Assembly (NCBI GenBank): GCA_028097405.1
Contig: JAOHEK010000004.1
Span: forward strand, 16,793 to 80,792
Direction of reading: 5' to 3'
Source: Paracoccaceae bacterium
Lineage (GTDB): Bacteria; Pseudomonadota; Alphaproteobacteria; Rhodobacterales; Rhodobacteraceae
DNA: 64,000 nt
This document shows, in pieces, positions 52,926 to 60,788 of the stretch. Within the stretch, counting starts at the first letter, position 1. Each line of letters opens with the position of its first letter. The notes beneath the pieces are model-generated. The model saw only the letters and a program-made list of their open reading frames with translations, searched no databases and was not told where the DNA came from. Both the position numbers and the translations under genes were made by a program.

Positions 52926-54839
52926 TCAGTACAACAATCCGGTAATATTGCGAACAGCTGCACGACGATTGACGCGCTCATCCGTCAGAACCCGCACCTT
53001 CAAATCTGACTCACCATAACCTTGGGTAATCAAGTTCTGCGGCGGGACATCGAAATACTCTGTCAGGGCCAAGGCAACCGTTTCAGCTCGGCGATCTGAC
53101 AAAGACAGATTGTAACTCGCACTGCCCACGGCGTCGGTATGGCCTTCGACCAGAAAGACTGCGCGCGGGTTATCGGAGATGATGTCGCGGATCGTAAAGC
53201 CAAGCTCACGCAGGGCATTGGCCTGATCGGGCAGGATTGCGGCCGAGCCGGTGGCAAACGTCAAAGCATCAAGCTCAATCTGTGGAGCTAGCGCCCGGAC
53301 GCGTTTGTACTGGCGCACCTGTCGCAGCGAAAACGTTCGGTCAATATCCGACACTAAACCTCTCTGTAAGGCCAGCCGCAGCCCGTCCTGATCATCCAGC
53401 GCCACAACTTCTTGTTCTTCTGTGCTGGTTTCCACCTCGGGCAGCTGTGCAAAATCGATCGGATCGGCGGCGACGGTGTCATCAAACAGAACCACCTCGG
53501 TACCGTCTGCCGCGCGAACCAAAGTGCGTCGCAAAACTGTGCCATCCGACGCCCGCACTGTGATGATCTGACTGCGATCCTCATAGCTCACGACGGTGCG
53601 CGTGGACCCGTCATTGAACCGTTGCGTCTGCACTTCGGCACCGGGTCGGCGCAGCAATTCGTCGTCGTTCTTCAGAACGCGCAGTTCTCCGTCACGCTCT
53701 ACCACGACACGATCGCCCGAATTTGAGACGACCTCGTCGCCGTTTTTCAGGATTGATCCAACGACGGCAGCGCCCACACCCAAGATCAAAGCCTTCTCAA
53801 AGTTCGAAAGACCCTCCTTGTCCGCATCATCGACAGCGGTAACTTCGCCTTGGCTGGTGCCCGAGGCGCTGGTCTCGAAGTCTTCCGAACTTGATCGCAC
53901 GTCCTCCTCCGAAACGGTCTGAGTCTCCACTTCGGCCTCTGCCACGATTTCGTCGCCGCCACCCGCAGCCGCGGCAGGCGCGGGCTCATTTTGCTCTTCG
54001 CGGGCTTGCGCAATTTCTTGGCGCTCGGCATCGCTCAGCTGCTCTCCACCAGCTTCACCGGCTGTAATCTCTTGCGTTTCGGTAGTCTGCTCTTCAGCTG
54101 CGGCTATTTCGGATTCTGCCGATTGCAGGGGCACGTCAGCCGCGCTTGGCTCGGCGATTACCTCCTCAGACGTTTCATCTGTTGTTTCTGTCGCAACAGG
54201 TTCCACTTCGGCCACGTCCGAGGTTTCGCTTTCGGCCGCCTCGGCAATCTCGGCATTGGCGGATTCTGTCTCGGTTTGATCACCAGCGTCGACCGCTCCT
54301 TCAGCGGCCGCCTCGCCTTCGCCAGCCACAGCATCTTCGGTGATTTCTGGCGCTGCTTCCGCTTCAGCTACCTCATCGCTTTCAGCCTCGGTCTCGGCCA
54401 CAGCGGCATCTTCAGAAGTTTCCGACGTGGGGGCAGCCTCAGCAGCCGGCTCACTTTCAACCGTTGGCTCTTCGGGTGCTTCTGCCGTTTCATTGGTAAC
54501 CAGGGCCTCTTCGGCAGGGCCATTCAGCGCGGCAAGACGATCTGCAGGTGCTGCGGCAATCGCAGCAGCCATCCCTTCGCCGCCCTTTGCAATGGCCGCA
54601 TCAATTGCATCAGTTCCACAGAAGGCAATATCACCAAGCGAAGGGTCTGCAGCGTCAACAGAAGCGTCCGCTGACAGAAAGGCCAGCAGGGACTGACTAA
54701 GCTCGCTTGCGTCCTGCACCTGCTCACCCGCTGGGCTTATACAAGGGAACACTCCGGCGCTATTTTGGGCCAACGTTTCTGTCGGTGTGGCCAAAGCCAG
54801 ACACATGACAAACGCTGTGGATGATTTCAAATCACGCAT
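52926..54839 (-). CDS. OmpA-family outer-membrane protein with long acidic low-complexity region
   Basis: A 637-residue protein. A signal peptide (SSTAFVMCLALATPTETLAQ) and a short Cys-containing domain are followed by about 230 residues very rich in Ala, Glu, Thr, Ser and Asp (for example AEAPEEPTVESEPAAEAAP). A hydrophobic/Gly segment (KALILGVGAAVVGSIL) and a repeat-like beta region come next. The C-terminal OmpA domain (VEGHTDAVGSASYNLSLSDR, GYGESDL) should bind peptidoglycan. The layout suits an envelope tether with a flexible spacer. It lies downstream of the stress sigma gene. Confidence 0.85.
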   Translation of the reverse strand: MRDLKSSTAFVMCLALATPTETLAQNSAGVFPCISPAGEQVQDASELSQSLLAFLSADASVDAADPSLGDIAFCGTDAIDAAIAKGGEGMAAAIAAAPADRLAALNGPAEEALVTNETAEAPEEPTVESEPAAEAAPTSETSEDAAVAETEAESDEVAEAEAAPEITEDAVAGEGEAAAEGAVDAGDQTETESANAEIAEAAESETSDVAEVEPVATETTDETSEEVIAEPSAADVPLQSAESEIAAAEEQTTETQEITAGEAGGEQLSDAERQEIAQAREEQNEPAPAAAAGGGDEIVAEAEVETQTVSEEDVRSSSEDFETSASGTSQGEVTAVDDADKEGLSNFEKALILGVGAAVVGSILKNGDEVVSNSGDRVVVERDGELRVLKNDDELLRRPGAEVQTQRFNDGSTRTVVSYEDRSQIITVRASDGTVLRRTLVRAADGTEVVLFDDTVAADPIDFAQLPEVETSTEEQEVVALDDQDGLRLALQRGLVSDIDRTFSLRQVRQYKRVRALAPQIELDALTFATGSAAILPDQANALRELGFTIRDIISDNPRAVFLVEGHTDAVGSASYNLSLSDRRAETVALALTEYFDVPPQNLITQGYGESDLKVRVLTDERVNRRAAVRNITGLLY

Positions 54840-54954
54840 ATTTTTACGTCCTTCAATGTCAACAATGGGCGAGCACCTGTAGCAACAGGAGTTCGTAGCT
54901 GGGTTGGATCAGAAACAACAGCCGTGTCGGCTAAACTTTGCTGTTGCGGGCATG

Positions 54955-54999
54955 AAAAAGGGCGCGTCGGGCCTTTAAAGGGGCGTAGACCCGACGCGC
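54955..54999 (-). terminator. Strong rho-independent terminator, minus strand
   Basis: GCGCGTCGGG (54962-54971) pairs perfectly with CCCGACGCGC (54990-54999) around an 18-base loop; on the minus strand the stem is followed by CCTTTTT. It lies between the sigma gene and the OmpA gene. Confidence 0.75.
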
Positions 55000-55205
55000 T
55001 GCGGCACAGTTTCAGGAACCACGTGTTGCCAATGATGCGTTCAATCGTGGAACACATCGGGGGTTGGGATAATTTTGGCGTAAGTGCTTCCCCATCTCCT
55101 TCAGTGCAAGAGATGTAAACTGCCCAAGTTCGACCACGGCAAACAAACGGTTTGCGAAGGAAATCTGCACAGTCAGGGCAGAAAAGATAAATCCTCGTGA
55201 TCATG
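54955..55205 (-). ncRNA. Candidate stress-induced small RNA
   Basis: The 434-base gene-free stretch 54840-55273 has a perfect GGAAC-N16-CGTT promoter (55213-55237) and a strong terminator (54955-54999) on the same strand, defining a transcript of about 230-250 bases. The only long frame through it continues past the terminator into the OmpA start and has no family match, so coding is unlikely. No known RNA family is recognised. Confidence 0.35.
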
Positions 55206-55212
55206 ATCCGTT

Positions 55213-55237
55213 AACGCGCCAGAGGAAGATCGGTTCC
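55213..55237 (-). promoter_or_regulatory. EcfG-type promoter (GGAACC, N16, CGTT) between ecfG and the terminator
   Basis: Minus-strand GGAAC (55237-55233), 16 bases, CGTT (55216-55213): an exact match to the alphaproteobacterial general-stress consensus. It fires away from the sigma gene towards the hairpin at 54955-54999. Confidence 0.7.
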
Positions 55238-55273
55238 AAAAAAGTTTCCCTTCCATCGCAAAAGGCTGCCAGA

Positions 55274-55810
55274 TTAAAGCGCGGATTTGATCAATCCGCT
55301 GCGCCCACGACTGACGCGACTCTTGATCGTCCCTCTAGGACAACCCTCGCGCCGAGCAACATCTTCAATGGTATGACCAAGTGCACCCACCTGAATAACG
55401 GCGTTGAATTGCGCCCGCGGCAACAACCTTAATCTCTGCGAAACCTCTTTGAGAAACAGCGCATCTTCTTGCGACGCCTTTGTCGAAAATCGCAGGCTGT
55501 TGATGATGCCATCTGTAAGCTCGCTCTCTCGCGCGCCCTTGCGCAATTTCGTCCGAAACAGGTTTTTTAGAATAGTAAAAAGCCATGCGCGCTGGTTCGT
55601 ACCGCAATCAAACTTGTCGCGATACATCAGCGCACGCACCATTGTTTCCTGCACAAGATCATCTGCGACATCGCCATCACGCGCCATGCTGCAGGCAAAA
55701 GCTCTCAGACTGCGGTGGTGGTGCAGCAACCCCTGTTCGAATCCGTCTGGCTTGGGTCGCCTGTGCGCCAACGTCGCATCTTGCTCGATTGGAGTTGAAC
55801 CATCCGGCAT
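55274..55810 (-). CDS. ecfG: ECF sigma factor, EcfG-like (general stress)
   Basis: A 178-residue ECF sigma factor. Region 2 (RSLRAFACSMARDGDVADDL, VQETMVRALMYRDKFDCGTN, QRAWLFTILKNLFRTKLRK) and region 4 (AVIQVGALGHTIEDVARREG, CPRGTIKSRVSRGR) resemble EcfG proteins that direct the alphaproteobacterial general stress response. No NepR or PhyR gene is adjacent, unlike many EcfG loci. Many genes nearby carry the promoter such sigma factors recognise. ATG 55810 is chosen; TTG 55852 is an in-frame alternative. Confidence 0.85.
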   Translation of the reverse strand: MPDGSTPIEQDATLAHRRPKPDGFEQGLLHHHRSLRAFACSMARDGDVADDLVQETMVRALMYRDKFDCGTNQRAWLFTILKNLFRTKLRKGARESELTDGIINSLRFSTKASQEDALFLKEVSQRLRLLPRAQFNAVIQVGALGHTIEDVARREGCPRGTIKSRVSRGRSGLIKSAL

Positions 55811-55964
55811 GGAAGAACTGCCCCCTCTGCCCTCGGGTCCCGCGATCAGCAATATGGCTGAAACGCGCCCGGATGCAGCCTTTGCAACATCTCATCCACG
55901 GGCGCTTACGTCCTTTAACTATGACACACACACGGACGGGCCCTGCAAAAGTTCTTTAAGTGAT

Positions 55965-55989
55965 GGAACGAAGTGGCGCGCCGTGCGTT
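55965..55989 (+). promoter_or_regulatory. EcfG-type promoter (GGAAC, N16, CGTT) for the 85-residue gene
   Basis: GGAAC (55965-55969), 16 bases, CGTT (55986-55989) on the plus strand, divergent from ecfG and about 100 bases before ATG 56092. Confidence 0.6.
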
Positions 55990-56091
55990 CTCTGATGTGA
56001 CGCAAGTGCAATAGCCCTAGAGCGTACAGCCAAGATGAAAATGAGAAGACGCCTGACCATTACGAAGTTCGAACGTTAGATTGGAAAATGC

Positions 56092-56349
56092 ATGGGTTAT
56101 GAAGAAGGTCGCGAAACGGAAAATTCGACGGTGTTTGGGATCGCGGCGCTCTCCTTGCTTGAGGCGCTTATTTTGACGCTTCAGGCAAAAGGCTTGCTGA
56201 CCACTGACGAGATCGACGAGGCCTTCGAAGCAGCAATCGACGCGCATCACAACCGGCACGAGGCACACTCAAATCTTGAAAATGCTCGGGCCGCAGCGAT
56301 TCTAAGTAAGCTACGTGTAGAAGGCAATTCAGTGCGACTAGACCTTTGA
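56092..56349 (+). CDS. Small uncharacterised helical protein, 85 residues
   Basis: The sequence begins MGYEEGRETENSTVFGIAAL and has a helical core (ALSLLEALILTLQAKGLLTT, DEIDEAFEAAIDAHHN) with no membrane or signal segment. The spacing 'GLLT.DEI.EAF..A' recalls small alphaproteobacterial proteins of unknown function. It is not a NepR homologue by visible motif. An EcfG-type promoter upstream and the Crp/Fnr gene 60 bases downstream on the same strand support expression. Confidence 0.65.
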   Translation: MGYEEGRETENSTVFGIAALSLLEALILTLQAKGLLTTDEIDEAFEAAIDAHHNRHEAHSNLENARAAAILSKLRVEGNSVRLDL

Positions 56350-56409
56350 AAGAAAACGTGGTGTCGTGCTCTGTGATTTACAAATTTTGACCATAAATGC
56401 GCATCGGAG

Positions 56410-57204
56410 ATGCACGTGGAAGCACAGGAAGAAGCAGGATTAATTGCATTGGCCGAAATTCTTCTGAACAAGATTTCCGGATTTTTTGACGTCGATGATG
56501 CGGTAAAGGCAACATTTGCCGAGATCTGCGACGATCTGCAGGAATTTGAAGCCGGAACGGTCATTGTCCCACAAGGTGGTGACTACGGCGACGTGTATCT
56601 ATTAGAGCGCGGCTGGGTCATGCGATCCCGGCACATGGAGAACGGCGCCCGCCAGATTGTGAACGTTGTCTTGCCAGGTGACTTTGTCGCGATGAATGCG
56701 CTGCTGTTTGCCAGATCCGATTTTGAATTATCCTGTAAAACGGATGTGTCGGCGTACCGCTTGCCAAGCGAAAAGCTTGGGAACGCCCTTACCCGCAATG
56801 CGATGCTTTCGGCGGCACTGTTTTGGGTCAATGCGCATGAGGAAAGCCTACTGGCCGAACGTATCGTATCCTTGGGACGAAGGTCCGCGCGGCAAAGGAC
56901 GGCGCATGTACTTTGCGAACTAGTTGCGCGGTTGCAAATAACCGGGGTTCAAAGCATCGAGCAATTGATGCTCCCGATCTCGCAGGAAGAGTTTTCCGAT
57001 ATTCTTGGCATATCTATCGTTCATATGAATAAAACTTTACGCGCCTTCGAGCGGGACAACATCTTGTCTTTCCGAAATTCGATATTGGTTATTCAGAACA
57101 AGGGTCGCCTGGAATTGGAAGCAGGTTTTGACAAAGGGTACATTCAATTCACGCGGCGGAATGACAGAAATTCGTGGCGGCCAAATTATTTGGAAATTGG
57201 TTAA
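56410..57204 (+). CDS. Crp/Fnr-family transcriptional regulator
   Basis: A 264-residue regulator. The cyclic-nucleotide-binding-fold domain shows VIVPQGGDYGDVYLLERGWV and RQIVNVVLPGDFVAMNALLF; the HTH is LMLPISQEEFSDILGISIVH followed by MNKTLRAFERDNIL. It lacks an Fnr-type Cys cluster at the N-terminus, so it is unlikely to be an oxygen sensor. A rho-independent terminator follows its stop. Close spacing with the upstream small gene suggests a shared transcript. Confidence 0.9.
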   Translation: MHVEAQEEAGLIALAEILLNKISGFFDVDDAVKATFAEICDDLQEFEAGTVIVPQGGDYGDVYLLERGWVMRSRHMENGARQIVNVVLPGDFVAMNALLFARSDFELSCKTDVSAYRLPSEKLGNALTRNAMLSAALFWVNAHEESLLAERIVSLGRRSARQRTAHVLCELVARLQITGVQSIEQLMLPISQEEFSDILGISIVHMNKTLRAFERDNILSFRNSILVIQNKGRLELEAGFDKGYIQFTRRNDRNSWRPNYLEIG

Positions 57205-57246
57205 CGCTGAATTTTTTAAATCCAAAGGTTTATTTCAAGAAGTAAG

Positions 57247-57277
57247 ATAGTGACCAGATTTGGTCACCATCTTTTTT
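57247..57277 (+). terminator. Rho-independent terminator after the Crp/Fnr gene
   Basis: GTGACCA (57250-57256), loop GATT, TGGTCAC (57261-57267), then CATCTTTTTT. The stem is perfect and the T run follows within four bases, 45 bases after the Crp/Fnr stop. Confidence 0.85.
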
Positions 57278-57282
57278 ACTGC

Positions 57283-57566
57283 TTAAACTTCATAGCCAGC
57301 TTTACCTTCCAGCTTACCCTCGGCGCTGTCGACAAAGACACGGAATTCACCTGTCTCATCCAATCGCGTAACGGTCAGCTGTTGGACGTCGGTTTTTCTC
57401 CAATTTCCAGAACTCCACCGACGTCAATCACTACACGATGCGATTCATCGTCGTCCGACAGCAAAAGCTCGCTGAGCTCGCAACCATCACTCATGCCGTA
57501 AAGCCATAAATCGATGTCGTTACCCGTCGGTGGGAAAGGCAGGGCGTAGGAATTTATTCCGCCGTC
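57283..57566 (-). pseudogene. Frameshifted small gene of unknown function
   Basis: Minus-strand translation reads GINSYALPFPPTGNDIDLWL, then YGMSDGCELSELLLSDDDES and HRVVIDVGGVLEIGEK up to a run of five A (57393-57397 on the plus strand as T). One base shift there restores an open frame TDVQQLTVTRLDETGEFRVF ending EGKLEGKAGYEV-stop. Both parts look like real protein. It could be a pseudogene, a sequencing error in the homopolymer, or programmed frameshifting. With the terminator, this accounts for the 57205-57582 gap. Confidence 0.45.
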
Positions 57567-57582
57567 CTATCTCTCAACAATT

Positions 57583-58059
57583 TCAGAAGGTCACTTCACC
57601 TTGCGCGCCCGCGTCGGGCTTGGCGCCTGTCAAATGTGCCTTTGCAATCTCGTAGAGAAACTTTGCTCCATTGTCGGTGACCGACACCGTAGCGTGCGCA
57701 GGCGTGAAGCACAGAAGGCACACATCCGGATCATGCTGACCGCCCTCGAACCACGCGTCGGCAACAAAGCTCCACACCTCGTCCAGCGCTTCTCGATCGG
57801 TGGAATGCGACAACGATCCAGCCACATCAGCGTAAAGTCCAGCACCCGCATCAGCCACAACAAGCCTTGCAGGCGCATCACCCGATGCCACGCCTTTCGC
57901 AAGGCTGGTGCCATTTGCTGTGATAAACCAGATCTGTCCCGGCAAATCGTCATCAAGCTGCGGAGACATCGCGACCAGCGCGTCGCTGTCTTTGAAACCC
58001 AACATACACGCGCGTACATCACCAAGTCGCTTCCAAAACTCGTCTTTCAAATCGACCAT
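57583..58059 (-). CDS. Pyridoxamine 5'-phosphate oxidase-fold 'general stress' protein
   Basis: A 158-residue split-barrel flavin-binding protein: LGDVRACMLGFKDSDALVAM, GQIWFITANGTSLAKGV and RLVVADAGAGLYADVAGSLS match the general stress protein 26-like branch of the PNPOx superfamily. It probably binds FMN or F420-type cofactors; its reaction is unknown. A perfect GGAAC-N16-CGTT promoter 34 bases upstream supports a role in the stress response. Confidence 0.87.
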   Translation of the reverse strand: MVDLKDEFWKRLGDVRACMLGFKDSDALVAMSPQLDDDLPGQIWFITANGTSLAKGVASGDAPARLVVADAGAGLYADVAGSLSHSTDREALDEVWSFVADAWFEGGQHDPDVCLLCFTPAHATVSVTDNGAKFLYEIAKAHLTGAKPDAGAQGEVTF

Positions 58060-58092
58060 GAACCCTCCAATAATGATTCTTCGTCACACGAC

Positions 58093-58117
58093 AACGGGCG
58101 TGCAAAGCCTTGGTTCC
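58093..58117 (-). promoter_or_regulatory. EcfG-type promoter (GGAACC, N16, CGTT) for the PPOX-fold gene
   Basis: Minus-strand GGAAC (58117-58113), 16 bases, CGTT (58096-58093); ATG follows at 58059, giving a leader of about 26 bases. Exact consensus match. Confidence 0.75.
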
Positions 58118-58162
58118 ATCTTAAGTAAAGGCCCGGCGCAAAAACGCCTTCCTCGGCGAAAT

Positions 58163-58627
58163 TTATTGCGCGATAGACACTTGATAGAGCGGAACGGTTG
58201 ATATCGACATCTTCGCCGAACCGTCCTGCACTTCGCTGGCGTGCGCAATATAGATCAGCGTCTGGTTCGCTTCGTCAAAGATTCGGGTGACGTTCAGAGA
58301 CTTCCAAACAATCGATCGTCGCTCGGAAAATATGCTCTCACCCTCGCCATCGCGATCAATATCTCCAATCACAATCGCACCCGTTTGCCGACACGCCACG
58401 GCTGAGTTTGACGGGTCTTCGAACCAATTGCCCTTTTGCAGACGGTCAATCAAGCCGCGCTCAAAGTACGCAACGTGGCAAGTCACCCCCTGTACCTCCG
58501 GGTCCGCGAATGCCTCGATCAGAATGTCATTTCCTAACCAGTCGACGTCAACGCTGCCAACCTCTTCGGCCACTGCCGGAAACGTTATCAAGGCGCCGAT
58601 CAGCGTAAGGGTTCGTGCAATTCTCAT
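58163..58627 (-). CDS. creA: CreA-family periplasmic protein
   Basis: A 154-residue protein with a signal peptide (MRIARTLTLIGALITFPAVA) and the CreA signature: EEVGSVDVDWLGNDILIEAF, DPEVQGVTCHVAYFERGLID and ISTVPLYQV. Function of CreA is unknown even in E. coli. ATG 58627 starts the signal peptide; further upstream in-frame residues are not protein-like. A stress-type promoter is 28 bases before the start. Confidence 0.92.
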   Translation of the reverse strand: MRIARTLTLIGALITFPAVAEEVGSVDVDWLGNDILIEAFADPEVQGVTCHVAYFERGLIDRLQKGNWFEDPSNSAVACRQTGAIVIGDIDRDGEGESIFSERRSIVWKSLNVTRIFDEANQTLIYIAHASEVQDGSAKMSISTVPLYQVSIAQ

Positions 58628-58654
58628 AATTCGCTCCAAGACATCCACATGATC

Positions 58655-58679
58655 AACAAGCGATGTAAGGTTCGGTTCC
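58655..58679 (-). promoter_or_regulatory. EcfG-type promoter (GGGAACC, N16, TGTT) for creA
   Basis: Minus-strand GGAAC (58679-58675), 16 bases, TGTT (58658-58655); leader of about 20 bases to ATG 58627. Confidence 0.65.
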
Positions 58680-58728
58680 CAAAACACAGGGCTGCAGTCC
58701 CGACAGTTGAGCGAGGCAAAGTTTGCAG

Positions 58729-58753
58729 GGAACCAAATACCATTCACCAAGTT
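58729..58753 (+). promoter_or_regulatory. EcfG-type promoter (GGGAACC, N16, AGTT) for the 24-residue peptide gene
   Basis: GGAAC (58729-58733), 16 bases, AGTT (58750-58753) on the plus strand, divergent from creA and 73 bases before ATG 58826. Confidence 0.55.
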
Positions 58754-58825
58754 TACGACATGCGCCCGGTTGGTGGATAAATCTTATCAGTCGGATACGT
58801 TACGAAAAAACTGAAAGAGAGAAAA

Positions 58826-58900
58826 ATGAACCGTATTATTTATATTGTCGGCCTCGTTGTAGTCGTTCTTGCCGTGCTGTCCTTCTTTGGACTGCGATAA
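58826..58900 (+). CDS. 24-residue single-helix membrane peptide
   Basis: A very short gene: MNRIIYIVGLVVVVLAVL followed by SFFGLR-stop. The peptide is one hydrophobic helix with basic residues at both ends. AGAGAG lies just before the ATG and an EcfG-type promoter is upstream, both arguing for translation. Very similar tiny peptides are familiar from Rhodobacterales annotations, but without assigned function. A role in inner-membrane stress adaptation is inference. Confidence 0.7.
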   Translation: MNRIIYIVGLVVVVLAVLSFFGLR

Positions 58901-58948
58901 TTCAACTTGACGTTTTGTGATCCGGTTAGTCGGTGTAAGGAAGGAGCT

Positions 58949-59131
58949 ATGAGAGAGTTTTTTCCTACCGCCTGCCTGATCACCTCACCCGCGCTGACGC
59001 TCGGCAGCACGATGCCAGCTCAAGGTCCCCGCGATACTGTTGAAACTTTAAAGGTCAAAGCGGTCGGTGTTGCGACCAGGGCTGGTGCTGACATCTGCTC
59101 ATGGATTGGTGACATCTATGCGCGACCTTGA
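58949..59131 (+). CDS. Small uncharacterised protein upstream of the DUF2254 gene
   Basis: A possible 60-residue protein starting MREFFPTACLITSPALTLGS, with a short hydrophobic start and a basic middle (TLKVKAVGVATRAG). AGGAAGGAG directly precedes ATG 58949, the main support. It overlaps the start of the DUF2254 gene by 14 bases. No family is recognised; it could be a leader peptide. Confidence 0.45.
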   Translation: MREFFPTACLITSPALTLGSTMPAQGPRDTVETLKVKAVGVATRAGADICSWIGDIYARP

Positions 59132-60371
59132 TCTTTCCCAGACACTTCAAAAGCTGCGCCTTCTAAGTCGCATCTTGTGGGTAAGAGTGGCATTGATCCT
59201 TGCGCTTTCTATCTTGGCAGCGCTGTCGGCAGAACTGTTAGACCCGTTAATCCCAACAGGTTCGAAGGACAGATTCACCGAAGAAGCTACTTTGCCAATT
59301 CTGAATGTCCTCGCCAACGGGATGTTGGCGGTCGCCACGTTTTCGCTTGGCGTAATGGTTTCGTCACATCGTACCATGGCACAGCAGACGACCCCGCGCA
59401 TTCACCGATTGCTGATGGAAGACACATCCACGCAAAGCATCCTTGCAACCTTTATCGGGGCCTTTGCCTATGCGCTGTGTTCCATCATCTTGTTTCGCGC
59501 GGGCTACTACAGCGACAGTGCTTCGGTCATTGTCTTCGCAACAACGGTGCTTGTTGTAGCAACGATTATCGTGTCGCTCGTTCGATGGATTCATCAACTT
59601 TCGCGCATCGGCAGCATGGACTATGCGCTTTTGCGTGCCGAAGATACGGCCCGCGAAGCGCTTGAAGATGCAAATGCAAGACCCGCCCTTGGGGCGCGCA
59701 TATTTGACGACAGCGTCACCATGCCCGACGACGCAACGGCAATAACAGCCACAAGCTCGGGGTACTTGCGACGGATAGACATGCAATCCGTGCAGGAGTT
59801 GGCAAAGAAAGAAGATGCGGTCGTCTTTATCGATGTCCTTCCCGGTGACAGGATACTAAGCGAGCAGCAAATGGGGAACTTTTCTGGCAAGATCAGCCCG
59901 GACGCGCTTGCCGCGTGCTTCGTGTTATCCCCAAACCGCTCCTACGAACAAGACTCGCGCTATGCCATTCAGGCGTTACGCGAAACCGCATCAAAGGCGC
60001 TATCGCCTGGCATCAACGACCCCGGAACGGCAGTCGAGGTGATCGCACGTCTTGAACGCCTGCTTTGGGACGGCTTGCAAACAAAGCGATCCGACGACGA
60101 CCCACTTTTCGATAGGGTTTATGTGAAGCAGCTGGCTGACAACATTCTGATCGATCTGGCGTTCCGCGAAATTGCACGTGACGGTAACTCATTTGTCGAA
60201 GTGCTTCTGGCGATTTCAGATGCGATCGCCACGATGGAACAACGGTGCGACGAAAAAGTACGTGGAAAACTTGACGATCTACGCCGCGCTTTGGACCAGC
60301 ATGCCGAGGTAGGCCTTAGCACCAAGGCCGAACGCGAAGCCTATCGAAGGGGTTCGGTGTCGGAGATCTAA
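59118..60371 (+). CDS. DUF2254 membrane protein
   Basis: A 417-residue protein with four N-terminal membrane segments (WVRVALILALSILAALSAEL, GMLAVATFSLGVMVSSHRTM, FIGAFAYALCSIILFRAGYY, IVFATTVLVVATIIVSLVRW) and a large soluble C-terminal part containing YAIQALRETASKALSPGIND and PGTAVEVIARLERL, the DUF2254 hallmark. Function unknown. ATG 59118 was chosen because MRDLDLSQTLQKLRLL fits family starts. Confidence 0.85.
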   Translation: MRDLDLSQTLQKLRLLSRILWVRVALILALSILAALSAELLDPLIPTGSKDRFTEEATLPILNVLANGMLAVATFSLGVMVSSHRTMAQQTTPRIHRLLMEDTSTQSILATFIGAFAYALCSIILFRAGYYSDSASVIVFATTVLVVATIIVSLVRWIHQLSRIGSMDYALLRAEDTAREALEDANARPALGARIFDDSVTMPDDATAITATSSGYLRRIDMQSVQELAKKEDAVVFIDVLPGDRILSEQQMGNFSGKISPDALAACFVLSPNRSYEQDSRYAIQALRETASKALSPGINDPGTAVEVIARLERLLWDGLQTKRSDDDPLFDRVYVKQLADNILIDLAFREIARDGNSFVEVLLAISDAIATMEQRCDEKVRGKLDDLRRALDQHAEVGLSTKAEREAYRRGSVSEI

Positions 60372-60389
60372 TTTCAGCCTAAAAATTCT

Positions 60390-60414
60390 GGAACCGTTTT
60401 GCGCCCGTCAGGTT
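60390..60414 (+). promoter_or_regulatory. EcfG-type promoter (GGAACC, N16, GGTT) for the DUF883-like gene
   Basis: GGAAC (60390-60394), 16 bases, GGTT (60411-60414), 26 bases before ATG 60440. Confidence 0.65.
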
Positions 60415-60439
60415 AATGCAACGAAAGGAGTGTTTGAAA

Positions 60440-60712
60440 ATGACAACCACAGCTAAAGACTCTGACCGCCTGAGCACGAAGGAACTGAAAAACTCTGCCG
60501 AGGCTCTTGCGCAGGATGCAAAAGTAAAGGTCGAAGAAAGCCTTGAAAGCGTGCAGGAAACGCTAGATCGCGCAAGCCTCCAAGCGCGGCAGGAAATTCG
60601 CAAAGTATCAGAGCAAACAACAAGCTTCGTTCGCGAAAATCCAGGTGTAGCCGTTGCCGGCGCCGTAGGCATCGGTGTCTTGATCGGTTTGGCCATGCGC
60701 CAGCGTTACTAA
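60440..60712 (+). CDS. DUF883/YqjD-like inner-membrane-anchored protein
   Basis: A 90-residue protein: a charged amphipathic helical N-terminal part (AEALAQDAKVKVEESLESVQ) and a C-terminal membrane helix after FVRENPGVAVAGAVGIGVLI, ending GLAMRQRY. In E. coli, YqjD/ElaB/YgaM of this type anchor ribosomes at the membrane in stationary phase. GAAAGGAG precedes ATG 60440. A strong terminator follows. Stress promoter upstream fits the family's stationary-phase expression. Confidence 0.88.
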   Translation: MTTTAKDSDRLSTKELKNSAEALAQDAKVKVEESLESVQETLDRASLQARQEIRKVSEQTTSFVRENPGVAVAGAVGIGVLIGLAMRQRY

Positions 60713-60738
60713 ATACACTTCCATTCCCTCGCAAAAAA

Positions 60739-60766
60739 GCCGCCAGAAAAATCTGGCGGCTTTTTT
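60739..60766. terminator. Bidirectional rho-independent terminator
   Basis: GCCGCCAGA (60739-60747) and TCTGGCGGC (60752-60760) form a perfect 9-bp stem with loop AAAA, flanked by AAAAAA on the left and TTTTTT on the right. It serves both the DUF883-like gene (plus) and csbD (minus). Confidence 0.92.
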
Positions 60767-60788
60767 CGTTTCTGCGCACTGCGAAAGA

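Noticed and set aside
53991..54674. Plus-strand 227-codon frame with many Phe/Leu/Gly
   Set aside because: It is the complement of the acidic low-complexity part of the OmpA gene, whose codon bias opens the opposite strand.
55015..55044. Plus-strand GGAAC-N18-CGTT as a further stress promoter
   Set aside because: The spacer is 18 bases and it would only transcribe antisense to the sigma gene.
54827..55204. 125-codon minus-strand frame upstream of ompA
   Set aside because: It would run through a strong terminator and past the ompA start and has no family match; a non-coding transcript fits better.
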